Below are positions 53,201-60,671 of a DNA stretch of 64,000 nucleotides, piece after piece (position 1 is the first letter of the stretch; every line of letters starts with the position of its first letter). Position numbers and translations under genes: made by a program. The DNA lies in the NCBI GenBank assembly GCA_003225555.1, contig QIAM01000022.1:40578-104577 (forward strand), written 5' to 3'. The stretch is from Acidobacteriota bacterium (GTDB taxonomy: Bacteria; Acidobacteriota; Terriglobia; Terriglobales; Acidobacteriaceae). A model generated the notes under the pieces. That model worked only from the letters and a program-made list of their open reading frames with translations, did no database searches and had not been told where the DNA came from.

Positions 53201-55024
53201 TCAGTGACATGGACTTCTTCGGCACCTACTGTGGCCACCGTCAGCAACGCGGTTGGAAGCCAAGGCGTAGCCACCGGCGTTGCCACTGGTTCAACTACGA
53301 TCTCTGCGACTTTTGCGGGGACCACTGGCGGAGCCAATCTGGCGATTGTGAACACTCCGTGTTCTGGACCTTGTATCCTGACGTACCACTACAATCTGGC
53401 GCGAGACGGTGTGATAGGTGTGGAGCAGACTCTCACCCCGGCTAACGTAAACAGTTCCACTTTTGGGAAAGTTGCGACGATTACTGGGTTAAATGGCCAA
53501 ATCTACGCCCAGCCGCTATACATGAGTGGTTTGTACAGTGTCAGTGCCAAGGGAAATGCAGTCTTCCTCGCCACCCAACGGGACTACGTGTATGCGTTCG
53601 ACGCAGACAATTATCAACAGATCTGGGGTGGCTCTTACATTCCCGCCAATGAGGTGCCTCTGACCACTGGTTCAGGGCAGGACATGACTTGTGGAAACAT
53701 CACCCCCAACGTGGGCATTACCGGTACACCTGTCATAGACCCAAACACCAACTTCAACCCGAATCCCGTCATATATTTCGTCACGAAGTCGGTCGATGGA
53801 AACAAGATCTACCATCAGAGACTGCATGCAGTCGATGTTGTCACCGGAGCGGAAGTATTTGGGGGACCGGTAGAGATTACGACCCCCGTGGGTAGTCCCG
53901 AAACTTTCGATCCCCTGCGTGAAAATCAGCGTTCCGGCTTGGCGCTAACCTACGATGCAAACCTTCAGCCGCAAATTTATGTTGCCTGGGCCTCCCACTG
54001 CGATGCGAAGGAATACCATGGCTGGGTGATGAAGTTTACTGTAACCTCGGCGGTCCTTGGTTCCCTTCCGAGTGCATATTTCTTAGCCACTCGCGGTTTG
54101 GGAGCGGAGGGTGGAGTCTGGATGGGAGGCGCTGCACCCGCAGTGGACAACAGCACGAATGGGAATCTCTACCTTGTTACAGGCAACGGAAACTACGACG
54201 GTCTTGTGAATTTCGGAAACAGTATCGTAAAACTTGACAGTAATCTCAACGTCGCGGACTGGTATACCCCGAATGAATGGAATTGCCTGAATGGAATAAT
54301 CGGCAATTCCAACTGCCCGACCGACAAAGACCTCGGTTCCGGCGGGGTGGTTCTATTCAATGTCGCCGGCGGCGTTCCAGAACTCGTGACCGCGGGCAAG
54401 AAGGGCGAGCTTTACGTAATCTATCAGCAGAACATGGGGCGGTTGGATCCTCAGCCTCCGCCCGCGAACTACACACCCCCTCCGAACTGCACCACCGGTG
54501 CGCCCTTCCCAACCGGTGGGCCAAACAACATCGCCCAGTGCTTCCCGGGAATTGTAACCCCTGCCACAGGCGCTGGCGGAAGCCGGTCAACCCCGGCCCT
54601 CTGGAACGGCACTCTTTACGTTGCAGGGTCCGGGGATGCGCTCCGGGCATTCTCGTTGAGCACCTCCACGGTTGGGACGTTCAATACTAGTTCTGCAGTC
54701 GCCACTACGCCTGCATTCTTCCCTTATCCTGGGAGCGCAGCCGTCGTGTCATGGAATGGAAGCGCTGCAAGCACTGGCGTCCTGTGGACACTCCAGAACA
54801 CGGGGTTTATCCCTCCCGCGAGGAGTTTTATTCTGCGAGCCTATACAGCCATTCCAAACGGTTCCACTCTGACGTCGCTGTACCAAAGCACCTCTGGGCC
54901 AGGATCCATCAAGTTTCAGGTACCTACGGTGGCGAATGGAAAAGTATTTGTCGGGGGACAGGGCTTCTCCGCATCCGGAACGGAAGGTCAACTCTATATC
55001 TACGGGTTGTGTCCGTGTAACTGA
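50213..55024 (+). CDS. Giant Big_2-repeat secreted protein with PQQ-like C-terminal domain
   Basis: A 1603-residue protein. A basic N-terminus and signal (SILGILVLGLMTGWAAAQ) lead into two ASH/choice-of-anchor D-type domains (about 45-245: SLSFGNQVIGSTSGTKKVTL, TNTCGTTVVAGAKCTISVTF). Nine Big_2 Ig-like repeats of about 85-90 residues follow (about 245-1045), each with a LVSIAVTPA...I..G.TQQFTATGTY.DG.TQDLT pattern. The last 550 residues form a PQQ-like propeller beginning LTYHYNLARDGV, homologous to the lipoprotein at 4406-6661. It is probably a surface adhesin or carbohydrate-binding protein. No membrane anchor is seen at the end. Confidence 0.88.
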   Translation: MKTGSKAFGSSLFAWAAMQRHCGKSILGILVLGLMTGWAAAQTVSLSSTSLSFGNQVIGSTSGTKKVTLTNTGTSALAISSVAASVPFAQTNTCGTTVVAGAKCTISVTFSPTTTGTITGSVTITDNASSSPQIISLTGIGVQPVSVAPSSKKFPSTAVGITSAPFSFTLTNNLSTALTIFSISTTGDFSQTNPCGGTLNAKSKCTISVTFTPTVVSTRTGTLTVSDNASNSPQTASLSGTGSTAGLVSIAVTPANAVISTGSTQQYTATGTFSAGYTYDLTQSVTWSSTKTTVATISKVAGSMGLATAVASGTTTIKATSGSISGSTTLTVSPSLVSIAVTPAAASIPLGNTQQYTATGTYSDGSTQNLTNSVAWTSSANNVATINVGGLATSMATGSSTISAALGSMSGSTTISVTPAVLVSLAVTPANVSIALGTTQQFKATGTYTDGGTLDVTNSVSWSSNASSVATISSSAGSQGLATSMGIGVATITATSGTISGGTTLRVTAAALTSIVVTPAIPSIPLGTSQQFTATGTFTDKTTQDLTSTAQWSSSQAVVATISNASGSQGLAASAGTGTTTVTATVGSVSGSTSLTVTAAALVSISVSPANVQIAVGNRQSFAATGSLTDGSTQELTSSLTWASSNSAVATIDNSGVATGGSTGITTISVTSGSITGTTTLTVTAAVLNAITVNPTAASIPLGTTQQFTASGSFSDGSTQDVTATAHWSSSDGTVATVSNTVGSQGLASALASGAVTITAASGSVSGSGNLTVTAASLVSIAITPLNPAIPLGTSQQFAATGTYTDGTTKDITPTVTWTSSIPSVAVISNAIQSQGLATSAGTGTTSITGTQAAQTTSTNLTVSAANLISIAVTPTTASIAVGSTQQFTATGTYTDGGTQDLTGTVAWSVSNLAAATISNSPGSQGLATGTGSGFTTVIATSGVITSSADLTVSAVNPILTSIAVTPVDVSIGVGATQSYTATGYYSNGGTQDLTTSVTWTSSAPTVATVSNAVGSQGVATGVATGSTTISATFAGTTGGANLAIVNTPCSGPCILTYHYNLARDGVIGVEQTLTPANVNSSTFGKVATITGLNGQIYAQPLYMSGLYSVSAKGNAVFLATQRDYVYAFDADNYQQIWGGSYIPANEVPLTTGSGQDMTCGNITPNVGITGTPVIDPNTNFNPNPVIYFVTKSVDGNKIYHQRLHAVDVVTGAEVFGGPVEITTPVGSPETFDPLRENQRSGLALTYDANLQPQIYVAWASHCDAKEYHGWVMKFTVTSAVLGSLPSAYFLATRGLGAEGGVWMGGAAPAVDNSTNGNLYLVTGNGNYDGLVNFGNSIVKLDSNLNVADWYTPNEWNCLNGIIGNSNCPTDKDLGSGGVVLFNVAGGVPELVTAGKKGELYVIYQQNMGRLDPQPPPANYTPPPNCTTGAPFPTGGPNNIAQCFPGIVTPATGAGGSRSTPALWNGTLYVAGSGDALRAFSLSTSTVGTFNTSSAVATTPAFFPYPGSAAVVSWNGSAASTGVLWTLQNTGFIPPARSFILRAYTAIPNGSTLTSLYQSTSGPGSIKFQVPTVANGKVFVGGQGFSASGTEGQLYIYGLCPCN
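50946..53345 (+). repeat. Nine tandem Big_2-coding repeats
   Basis: Units of about 250-275 bases encode the Ig-like repeats of the giant protein. They are related in protein sequence but diverged in DNA, so they are old duplications rather than a freshly expanded array. Confidence 0.8.
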
Positions 55025-55777
55025 CAAGTTAAGCGAGGCCAAAGGAGTGTGCGCAGGAAGGGCGAGAAGCCAAGAAACTGGGATACCAATTCTCACGCGC
55101 TCTTCGCAAGGATCACACCTTCGGGCTGCTTGTAAGCGCCGATTTGTTCCAGCATCCCAAGCTGATCCCAGTTGTACAGAGCAAATCTTCTTACAGGATT
55201 TCCCGGATTGCCCGTCCTCGTGCAGGCTGGGAAACTGCGGGCGAATGGCGAGATAGCTGCCCTATCAGATAACCACAATTGCAGACGCCAAGGCTTCCTG
55301 CTTTGAAATTCCAGAACCGCCAAGAAGGGTCCCCGAAAAATGGCCGAGAAGGAAAACTCCGAGTCGTTACGTCGCCAGATTGAGGAATTGCGGGCAGAAG
55401 CTGCCCGCCTGCTTTTTCGAATCCGAGAACACCAAACGTAAAGCGGAGAAGCTAGCCGAACGAATCAAGCACCTCGAAAAAATAGCAACACAGGATTAAA
55501 TCATTGACAGCCGTGGTTTAATCAAAATTTCCAATTTTTCGGACCCACGGGTCCCATCTCCCAAGAAATGGCCACCCGTCAGGACGGAAGCCAAAAGTCC
55601 GGGCGAAAGAAATTTGTGACGTGGTTTGTGACGTAACCCCGGCATCCAAGCCCTTGCAAGTGGGTGCAAACGGGCGTTTGCAGACCCACGTCGGCGGATG
55701 GGCAAGTTGAGTTGGCCCATTGCGAGGATGCAACTTACGCTCACTTCTTTTCATTCCCTCCTTCATCGCTGGAAGAA
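55025..55777. other. Right end of the island
   Basis: The only coding trace I support is a small coiled-coil frame at 55340-55499. Minus-strand frames that run into the right attachment repeat are antisense to tRNA sequence and not genes. Confidence 0.45.
55340..55499 (+). pseudogene. Small coiled-coil protein, apparently frameshifted
   Basis: The ATG at 55340 opens MAEKENSESLRRQIEELRAE and stops after 33 residues at 55441. One base over, the frame continues ESENTKRKAEKLAERIKHLE to a stop at 55499. Both halves have heptad-like Leu/charged patterns, so a one-base indel near 55410 would join them into a coiled coil of about 50 residues. Could be chance. Confidence 0.35.
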
Positions 55778-55840
55778 CTGTCACGGCAGAGGCCATGGGT
55801 TCGAGTCCCGTCGTCCCCGCCATTCCTTTCAAGCACTTGC
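55778..55840. repeat. Right attachment-site repeat (attR)
   Basis: A copy of the tRNA-Asp 3' part plus 18 flank bases, 61/63 identical to 42363-42425. It lacks the 5' half of the tRNA and so is not a functional tRNA. It also lies where the attachment site of the second integrase (55930 onwards) would be expected. Confidence 0.92.
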
Positions 55841-55929
55841 AACCCTAATGTCCGGCAAATCAGGGGATGTTAGGGGACGATAAGCGCCGAACGAGAATGG
55901 TCCCGTCCGAGAACGGTTCCAAACATCGC

Positions 55930-56153
55930 TCATTGGATTAGGTTTGTCTTCGGCAAAATACCCGTCGGCAAAATAGCGTCGACCAATTTGTCCTGTGCCA
56001 AGCGTTTGGTCTTCGATGTTGCCTGCGGGTACTTGTTCGTGACATGAAGGTTGCTGTGCCGCAAGTAATCGCGGATTGTGAGTAAGCGTACGCCGATGGC
56101 CGTCTGGACAACCGCCTGAATGAGGGCCATCCTCGCGAAGTGGACACCAGCGA
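55930..56153 (-). pseudogene. C-terminal fragment of a second tyrosine integrase
   Basis: Reads GVRLLTIRDYLRHSNLHVTN then KYPQATSKTKRLAQDKLVDA and stops at 55930. LRHSNLHVTNKYP is the (G/R)HS...T..Y box with the catalytic Tyr. The 5' portion of the gene lies beyond the IS66 element (58629-59778). It points toward the attachment repeat at 55778-55840, the same layout as the first integrase and tRNA-Asp. Confidence 0.72.
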
Positions 56154-56175
56154 TAAGTGTCCACTTGGAGCGGAG

Positions 56176-56592
56176 ATGGACACTTCCCAGCAAATGACAG
56201 TCATTCCCAGAGACAAACAGGGCACGGTCACGCCAGTGCGGCAGCGGCGCAGCATCGCGGAGAAGCGGCGGATTGTCGAAGAGACGTTGATAGAAGGTGC
56301 GTCAGTAGCGCGTTTGGCTCGGGCGCATGGGATCAACGCCAACCAGGTGTTTGGCTGGCGCCGGCTCTACTTGGCGGGGAGACTTGGGGAGCGCAAGCCG
56401 GCGATGAAGCTGCTGCCGGTACGGGTGAGCGAGAGTTTGCCCGCGCCTCTGCCGGTGGAGCATAGTTCCGCCGATTTCGCGAAACCACAGCCGGGCACGA
56501 TTCACATCGAACTGCGCCAGGCACAAGTGCGCATTGAGGGCAACGCCGATCCAGCGTTGGTTCGCATGCTGCTGGAGTGCTTGCGCGCATGA
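56176..56592 (+). CDS. tnpA: IS66 accessory protein TnpA
   Basis: About 138 residues. The helix-turn-helix part reads RRSIAEKRRIVEETLIEGAS, then VARLARAHGINANQVFGWRR, as in IS66 OrfA/TnpA. Its stop overlaps the tnpB ATG (ATGA). The start at 56176 lies just inside the element's second inverted repeat. Confidence 0.9.
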   Translation: MDTSQQMTVIPRDKQGTVTPVRQRRSIAEKRRIVEETLIEGASVARLARAHGINANQVFGWRRLYLAGRLGERKPAMKLLPVRVSESLPAPLPVEHSSADFAKPQPGTIHIELRQAQVRIEGNADPALVRMLLECLRA

Positions 56593-56936
56593 TCGCGTTG
56601 CCGACCAAAACGCGGATCTGGATTGCTGCGGGAGTGACGGACTTGCGGCGCGGCTTCACCGGGCTGAGTGCACTGGTCGAGACCAAGCTGGAGGAGAAGC
56701 CGTTCTCGGGACATGTGTTTGTGTTTCGCGGGCGGCGCGGCGACCTGATCAAAGTGCTGTGGTATGACGGGGACGGGTTATGCTTGTTCGCGAAGCGTCT
56801 AGAGCGCGGGCGTTTCGTGTGGCCGCAAGCCATGAGTGGCACGGTTTCTCTGACGCGAGCGCAGTTATCGATGTTGCTGGAAGGCATCGATTGGCGACGA
56901 CCAGAGCGCACTTGGGAACCGCAGTTGTCGGTGTAA
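56589..56936 (+). CDS. tnpB: IS66 accessory protein TnpB
   Basis: About 115 residues with TRIWIAAGVTDLRRGFTGLS and VLWYDGDGLCLFAKRLERGR, the hallmark of IS66 OrfB/TnpB. It overlaps tnpA by four bases and is essential for transposition in the family. Complete. Confidence 0.95.
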   Translation: MIALPTKTRIWIAAGVTDLRRGFTGLSALVETKLEEKPFSGHVFVFRGRRGDLIKVLWYDGDGLCLFAKRLERGRFVWPQAMSGTVSLTRAQLSMLLEGIDWRRPERTWEPQLSV

Positions 56937-57011
56937 CATTCGAGATTCTTTCCCCAACTTTTTTCGCGCGAGCGTGGATAAGAATGTGCGCATTCATGCG
57001 ATACTCCGCGC

Positions 57012-58610
57012 ATGGCGGTGACCGCGCTCCCCGATCTGAATGTGCTTCCTGCCGAGGAACTGCGCGCACTGGTCCTGACGCAACACGAGCAGTTGGTTTC
57101 CGCCGAAGACAAGCTCACCACCACACAAGAGCAGTTACTCTCGCGCGAGCGGGAAATCGAACATCTGAAACTACTGCTGGCGAAGCTGCACCGCATGCAG
57201 TTTGGGCCCAAGTCGGAGAAGCTGGCGGGGCAGATCGAGCAGTTGGAGTTGCGACTGGAGGAGTTGGAATCCAACCGCAGCGAAAGAGAGTCCACGCCGC
57301 CCGAAGCGGCTTCGGTCCCCGCTGGTTCGACTGCCAGTGCAGCGAAACCCACGCGCCGCGCTCTCCCCGATCATCTCCCGCGGCAAACTCGCACTCATGT
57401 GCCGAAGGAAACCGTGTGCCCGCAATGCCAGGGCGAGTTACGCAAGTTGGGCGAAGATGTTTCGGAGATGCTGGAGTATGTGCCCGCCAGTTTCGTAGTG
57501 ATTCGTCACGTGCGCACGAAGCTGAGCTGCACGAAGTGCGACTGCATTGTGCAGGCGGAAGCACCGAGTCGCCCGATCGAGCGCGGGCTAGCCGGGCCGG
57601 GGCTGTTGGCGCATGTGCTGGTGTCGAAGTACTGCGATCACTTGCCGCTCTATCGGCAGTCGGAGATCTACGCACGTCAAAGTGTGGAACTGGAGCGCTC
57701 GACGATGGCCGACTGGGTAGGCGGATGTAGCCGGTTGCTGGATCCGCTGGTGGAAGCGCTGCGTCGCTACGTGACGGCCGCCGGCAAACTGCACGCCGAC
57801 GACACGCCGGTGCCGGTGTTGGCGCCGGGCCAGGGCAAGACCAAGACGGGGCGCTTGTGGACGTATGTTCGCGATGATCGCCCTGCGGGCGACCACGCCG
57901 CGCCCGCCGTATGGTTCGCCTACTCCCCAGATCGTAAAGGCGAGCATCCCGCGCGGCATCTGGAGAAGTTTCGTGGCACGCTGCAGGCGGATGCCTATGC
58001 GGGATTCAATCAGCTCTATGAGAACGGCCGCGTCGAGCAAGCGGCGTGCTGGGCGCATGTGCGGCGTCACTTCTACGATCTGGAGCAAGCGCACAGTTCG
58101 CCGGTAGCGCGCGAAGCGCTACAACGGATCGGCGCGCTGTATGGAATCGAAGAACTGATTCGCGGTCGACCGCCGGATGAACGCCGAGCCGTGCGCCAGG
58201 CGCAATCGAAACCGCTGCTTGACTCTCTGCGACAGTGGTTCGAGGCGACCTTGTCGAAACTCTCGCGCAAGTCGGAGACGACGGTGGCGATTCGTTACGC
58301 GCTTTCGCGCTGGGACGCATTGACGCGCTATATAGAAGATGGCCACATCGAGATCGACAACAACGCCGCCGAACGCTCTTTGCGTGGCGTCGCCCTGGGC
58401 CGGAAGAACTACCTGTTTGCCGGATCGGATGCGGGCGGGGAACGCGCCGCTGCGATCTATAGCCTGATCGGTTCGGCGAAACTCAACGGTCTTGATCCCG
58501 AAGCCTATCTGCGCCAGGTGCTGACCCGCACCGCCGATCATCCCATCAACCGCATCGACGAACTTCTGCCGTGGAATATCAGCTCCACACCTACGGAAGT
58601 GTCCACTTAA
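57012..58610 (+). CDS. tnpC: IS66 transposase TnpC
   Basis: A 532-residue DDE transposase. An N-terminal leucine-rich coiled region ([20 protein letters not shown]) is followed by a zinc-binding part (CPQC...CTKC) and the catalytic domain with [15 protein letters not shown] and [19 protein letters not shown]-like [23 protein letters not shown] supplies the final acidic residue region. The length is normal, so the element looks intact. Confidence 0.95.
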   Translation: MAVTALPDLNVLPAEELRALVLTQHEQLVSAEDKLTTTQEQLLSREREIEHLKLLLAKLHRMQFGPKSEKLAGQIEQLELRLEELESNRSERESTPPEAASVPAGSTASAAKPTRRALPDHLPRQTRTHVPKETVCPQCQGELRKLGEDVSEMLEYVPASFVVIRHVRTKLSCTKCDCIVQAEAPSRPIERGLAGPGLLAHVLVSKYCDHLPLYRQSEIYARQSVELERSTMADWVGGCSRLLDPLVEALRRYVTAAGKLHADDTPVPVLAPGQGKTKTGRLWTYVRDDRPAGDHAAPAVWFAYSPDRKGEHPARHLEKFRGTLQADAYAGFNQLYENGRVEQAACWAHVRRHFYDLEQAHSSPVAREALQRIGALYGIEELIRGRPPDERRAVRQAQSKPLLDSLRQWFEATLSKLSRKSETTVAIRYALSRWDALTRYIEDGHIEIDNNAAERSLRGVALGRKNYLFAGSDAGGERAAAIYSLIGSAKLNGLDPEAYLRQVLTRTADHPINRIDELLPWNISSTPTEVST

Positions 58611-58628
58611 CCGATTCGTGGACACTTA

Positions 58629-59778
58629 GCAATACGGTGCAACTCAGACGCTTACCTTGGAATGTCGCCCATGTCTTTCGAAAAGTCTGTACGAGCCACT
58701 TGTGACAGACAGGATGAGTACCGCATGAGACCCGCTTACGATTGTGCGTCCCCATACACTGCCCGCAGTTTAGACCCGCCCGCAACGCGACTCGCTTGAT
58801 GATCCGCAAAAGATGCTTATCCGGCTTGTCGCAAGAATTTGGAAATACCAGTCCGTCACCGGGATGCCGCTTGTGCTTTGCTTTGAGTCGCTCCGCAAGT
58901 CGGTCACTGATCCCAACCGTGCGCTTCTCGCTATCCTTCACTCTCCAGTCGAACCGTTCCGGTTTGCTATAGATTGTGATTTCCTTGTTACGCAGATCAA
59001 TATCGTGCCACTCGGTGTGCGTGCCTTCGCCGTTGCGGAAACCGACTCCGCAAAAGAACTCGATAACATCCCGCTCGTCTTCGTCTGCGAACTGGAAAAG
59101 CCGTATCACGTCCTCAGGGTCATACGCCTCAGGGGTCTTTTCTTCGTATGCGGGCCACTCTGTCTGGGGAATCAAGTCTCTCATCGCGTAAGAATTTAGA
59201 AATCCGACGACATTGTTGAAGTGGTTCCATACCGTGCGATCACCGATTCTCTTTTTAACCCTCTTGGTCTGTGTCTGCTGCTTTCGTAGGAAGACCTTGA
59301 ACGGCCGCAAGTCGTCGCCGTCAATCTCGTTGAGATAGGTCTTGCTACAGGACTCGCGGAAGAGTTTCAAACCCAGCGTGTAGCATTGCAGCGTGTGCTT
59401 ACGCCAGTTCTTCTCAGCAGCTTTCCCAGTCGTGAGGTATTCAGTGAACGCTGCATCGAGCGTAGCGACCCGTGCGGATTTACGTTCCACAGTCTGGGGT
59501 TGGTTCGTTGGCGAACCGGCACGAGCCGACCCCCGCAACTCGGCTTTGCGTTCTTCGAGTCGGTCGAGAGCAACGTATGGATCGTTGCCGACCGCCTCCG
59601 TGCGACCAGCGTATCGGAGGTAGTATTCGCCCTCCGGGTGATGTCCAAGACTGCTGCCTTTTGCGTCGGCAGCGTAGAGCGGCTTCAGGCGACCACGTGA
59701 GGCATAGACAGGCTTGCACATCTTGCGGGTGCCTTCGTGGACAATGCGAATGTAGAGCGTGACTGTCAGGTGCGGCAT
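58629..59778 (-). pseudogene. N-terminal part of the second integrase, cut by IS66
   Basis: About 380 residues from the ATG at 59778. It contains an N-terminal arm-binding region, a SAM-like domain (FTEYLTTGKAAEKNWRKHTL, FKVFLRKQQTQ) and the catalytic core GVGFRNGEGTHTEWHDIDL, where the usual Arg of the G-(L/M)-R motif is present. It then has VQTFRKTWATFQ in place of the H-x-x-R box and runs into the IS66 end. The remaining C-terminus is at 55930-56153. Confidence 0.8.
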
Positions 59779-59912
59779 GCAGTATTCCCTCAATGTGAAA
59801 TACTGCGTTTCGCTGGATAAACCGCGACTCCTGAGAAAAAAGTGTATCCAGAAAGTGTATCCAGAGCTTTCAGGAATCCTAAGCGGCTGATTCTATTGAG
59901 GCTTCAGGGAAT

Positions 59913-59989
59913 TGGTGGGCAGTGCAGGACTCGAACCTGCGACCTCCTGCTTGTAAGGCAGGCGCTCTAACCAGCTGAGCTAACCGCCC
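59913..59989 (-). tRNA. tRNA-Val (anticodon TAC)
   Basis: A 77-base gene on the minus strand with encoded CCA. The acceptor stem is GGGCGGT/ACTGCCC, the D-arm is GCTC-AGCTGGTTA-GAGC, the anticodon arm is CCTGC-CTTACAA-GCAGG giving anticodon TAC, and the T-arm is GCAGG-TTCGAGT-CCTGC. No partial copy of it is seen in the window. Confidence 0.96.
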
Positions 59990-60215
59990 CTCGGATCTTC
60001 GCGTCACTGATCCCTTTTCACCTTCTGCTCGGGAAAAACAACGTGACGGGCCGGAACTTCCGGCCGCTAGTCGATGGGGGCATCCACGCGAACCGGGCTC
60101 TCTCGAGTATAAGTGACGCGCGAAAAATCGGTCAAACATGCGAGCGCTGAGGGGTGCACGACGCCAGAGTGCCGGGTGGAGGTTTGTTAAGGTGTAGTGG
60201 GATTTTCTTTCTTTA

Positions 60216-60241
60216 TCTGACAGGCTATAATGTCTGTCAGA
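60216..60241 (+). promoter_or_regulatory. Promoter with overlapping palindrome in the ISKra4-type element
   Basis: TCTGACAG (60216-60223) and CTGTCAGA (60234-60241) form a perfect palindrome around a 10-base spacer. The spacer contains the -10 consensus TATAAT (60226-60231). The first gene starts 16 bases later with an AGGAGG ribosome-binding site. A DNA-binding protein on the palindrome would block the promoter, so this looks like an operator. The short transcript leader would also fold into a hairpin. Confidence 0.65.
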
Positions 60242-60257
60242 CAGGAGGCACACCCCC

Positions 60258-60671
60258 ATGACCACTTCCTTGAGAGCACTGCGGGATAAACGCGATCAGC
60301 TCACCGCCAGCGTGGCCCACATCGACGATCTGCGTCCCGGTTTTTTGACCGCGCGTTTCCGTAAATGTGGCAAGCCGAACTGCCACTGCGCCCAGAAGGA
60401 TTCCCCAGGACACGGTCCCTCCTATTCGTTGACTCATCGCATCGGTGGGAAAACGGTCACCCAGGTGATTCCTCCGGGCCCAGCGGTGGAACGCGCCAAG
60501 GCGCAGATCGCTGAATACCGCCGTTTCCGCAATCTGGTGCGGGAACTCATCGCCGTCAGTGAGCAAATCTGCTCCGCCCAACTGCGGGATCGGGAAGCGC
60601 TCCCTGCAAGCGAGGCTAAAAAAAAACCTCGTCGCCGATCTTTTAGCCATCGACATCGTTCAGGAGATTGA
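60258..60671 (+). CDS. DUF6788 protein of the ISKra4-type element
   Basis: A 137-residue protein with RPGFLTARFRKCGKPNCHCA and GPSYSLTHRIGGKTVTQVI, the Cys-containing signature of DUF6788 proteins. These are frequent companions of ISKra4-like transposases and may bind DNA through a zinc site. The start has AGGAGG upstream. A run of nine A residues (about 60620-60628) near its 3' end lies where the reading frame passes to the transposase. Confidence 0.82.
   Translation: MTTSLRALRDKRDQLTASVAHIDDLRPGFLTARFRKCGKPNCHCAQKDSPGHGPSYSLTHRIGGKTVTQVIPPGPAVERAKAQIAEYRRFRNLVRELIAVSEQICSAQLRDREALPASEAKKKPRRRSFSHRHRSGD

Larger units (their letters stand above)
42363..55840. mobile_element. Genomic island integrated in tRNA-Asp
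   Basis: The island lies between two 63-base direct repeats that comprise the tRNA anticodon loop to 3' end plus 18 bases of flank. Immediately inside the left repeat is a tyrosine integrase gene pointing at the tRNA, the usual layout for tRNA-targeting islands. The cargo includes two GloVer-repeat proteins, a giant Big_2 protein, a receiver with a mutated site, small unknown proteins and an IS21 scrap. The integrase is frameshifted, so the island is probably fixed. Conjugation or phage structural genes are absent. Confidence 0.88.
56154..58628 (+). mobile_element. IS66-family insertion sequence
   Basis: About 2475 bases with three genes (tnpA, tnpB, tnpC). The ends carry inverted TAAGTGTCCAC (56154-56164 and 58618-58628). 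Inside, after exactly 12 bases on both sides, lies a second inverted TGGACACTTCC. The 8-base flanks (ACCAGCGA and GCAATACG) do not match, so the expected target duplication is missing. It interrupts the second integrase. Confidence 0.88.

Noticed and set aside
50946..53345. Repetitive DNA that might be read as a CRISPR-like or satellite array
   Set aside because: Units are 250-275 bases, in frame, diverged in DNA and encode Big_2 domains. No CRISPR array or cas gene is visible anywhere in the window.
55518..55832. A 104-codon minus-strand frame beginning MAGTTGLEPMASAVT
   Set aside because: Antisense to the tRNA-derived attachment repeat. Same artefact in another frame.
56780..57730. A 316-codon frame overlapping tnpB and tnpC
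   Set aside because: Shadow of the IS66 genes, whose real frames carry all the family motifs.
59779..59912. tRNA-Val as the attachment site of the second integrase
   Set aside because: No partial copy of the tRNA-Val 3' end is present, whereas the tRNA-Asp-derived repeat abuts the integrase C-terminus.
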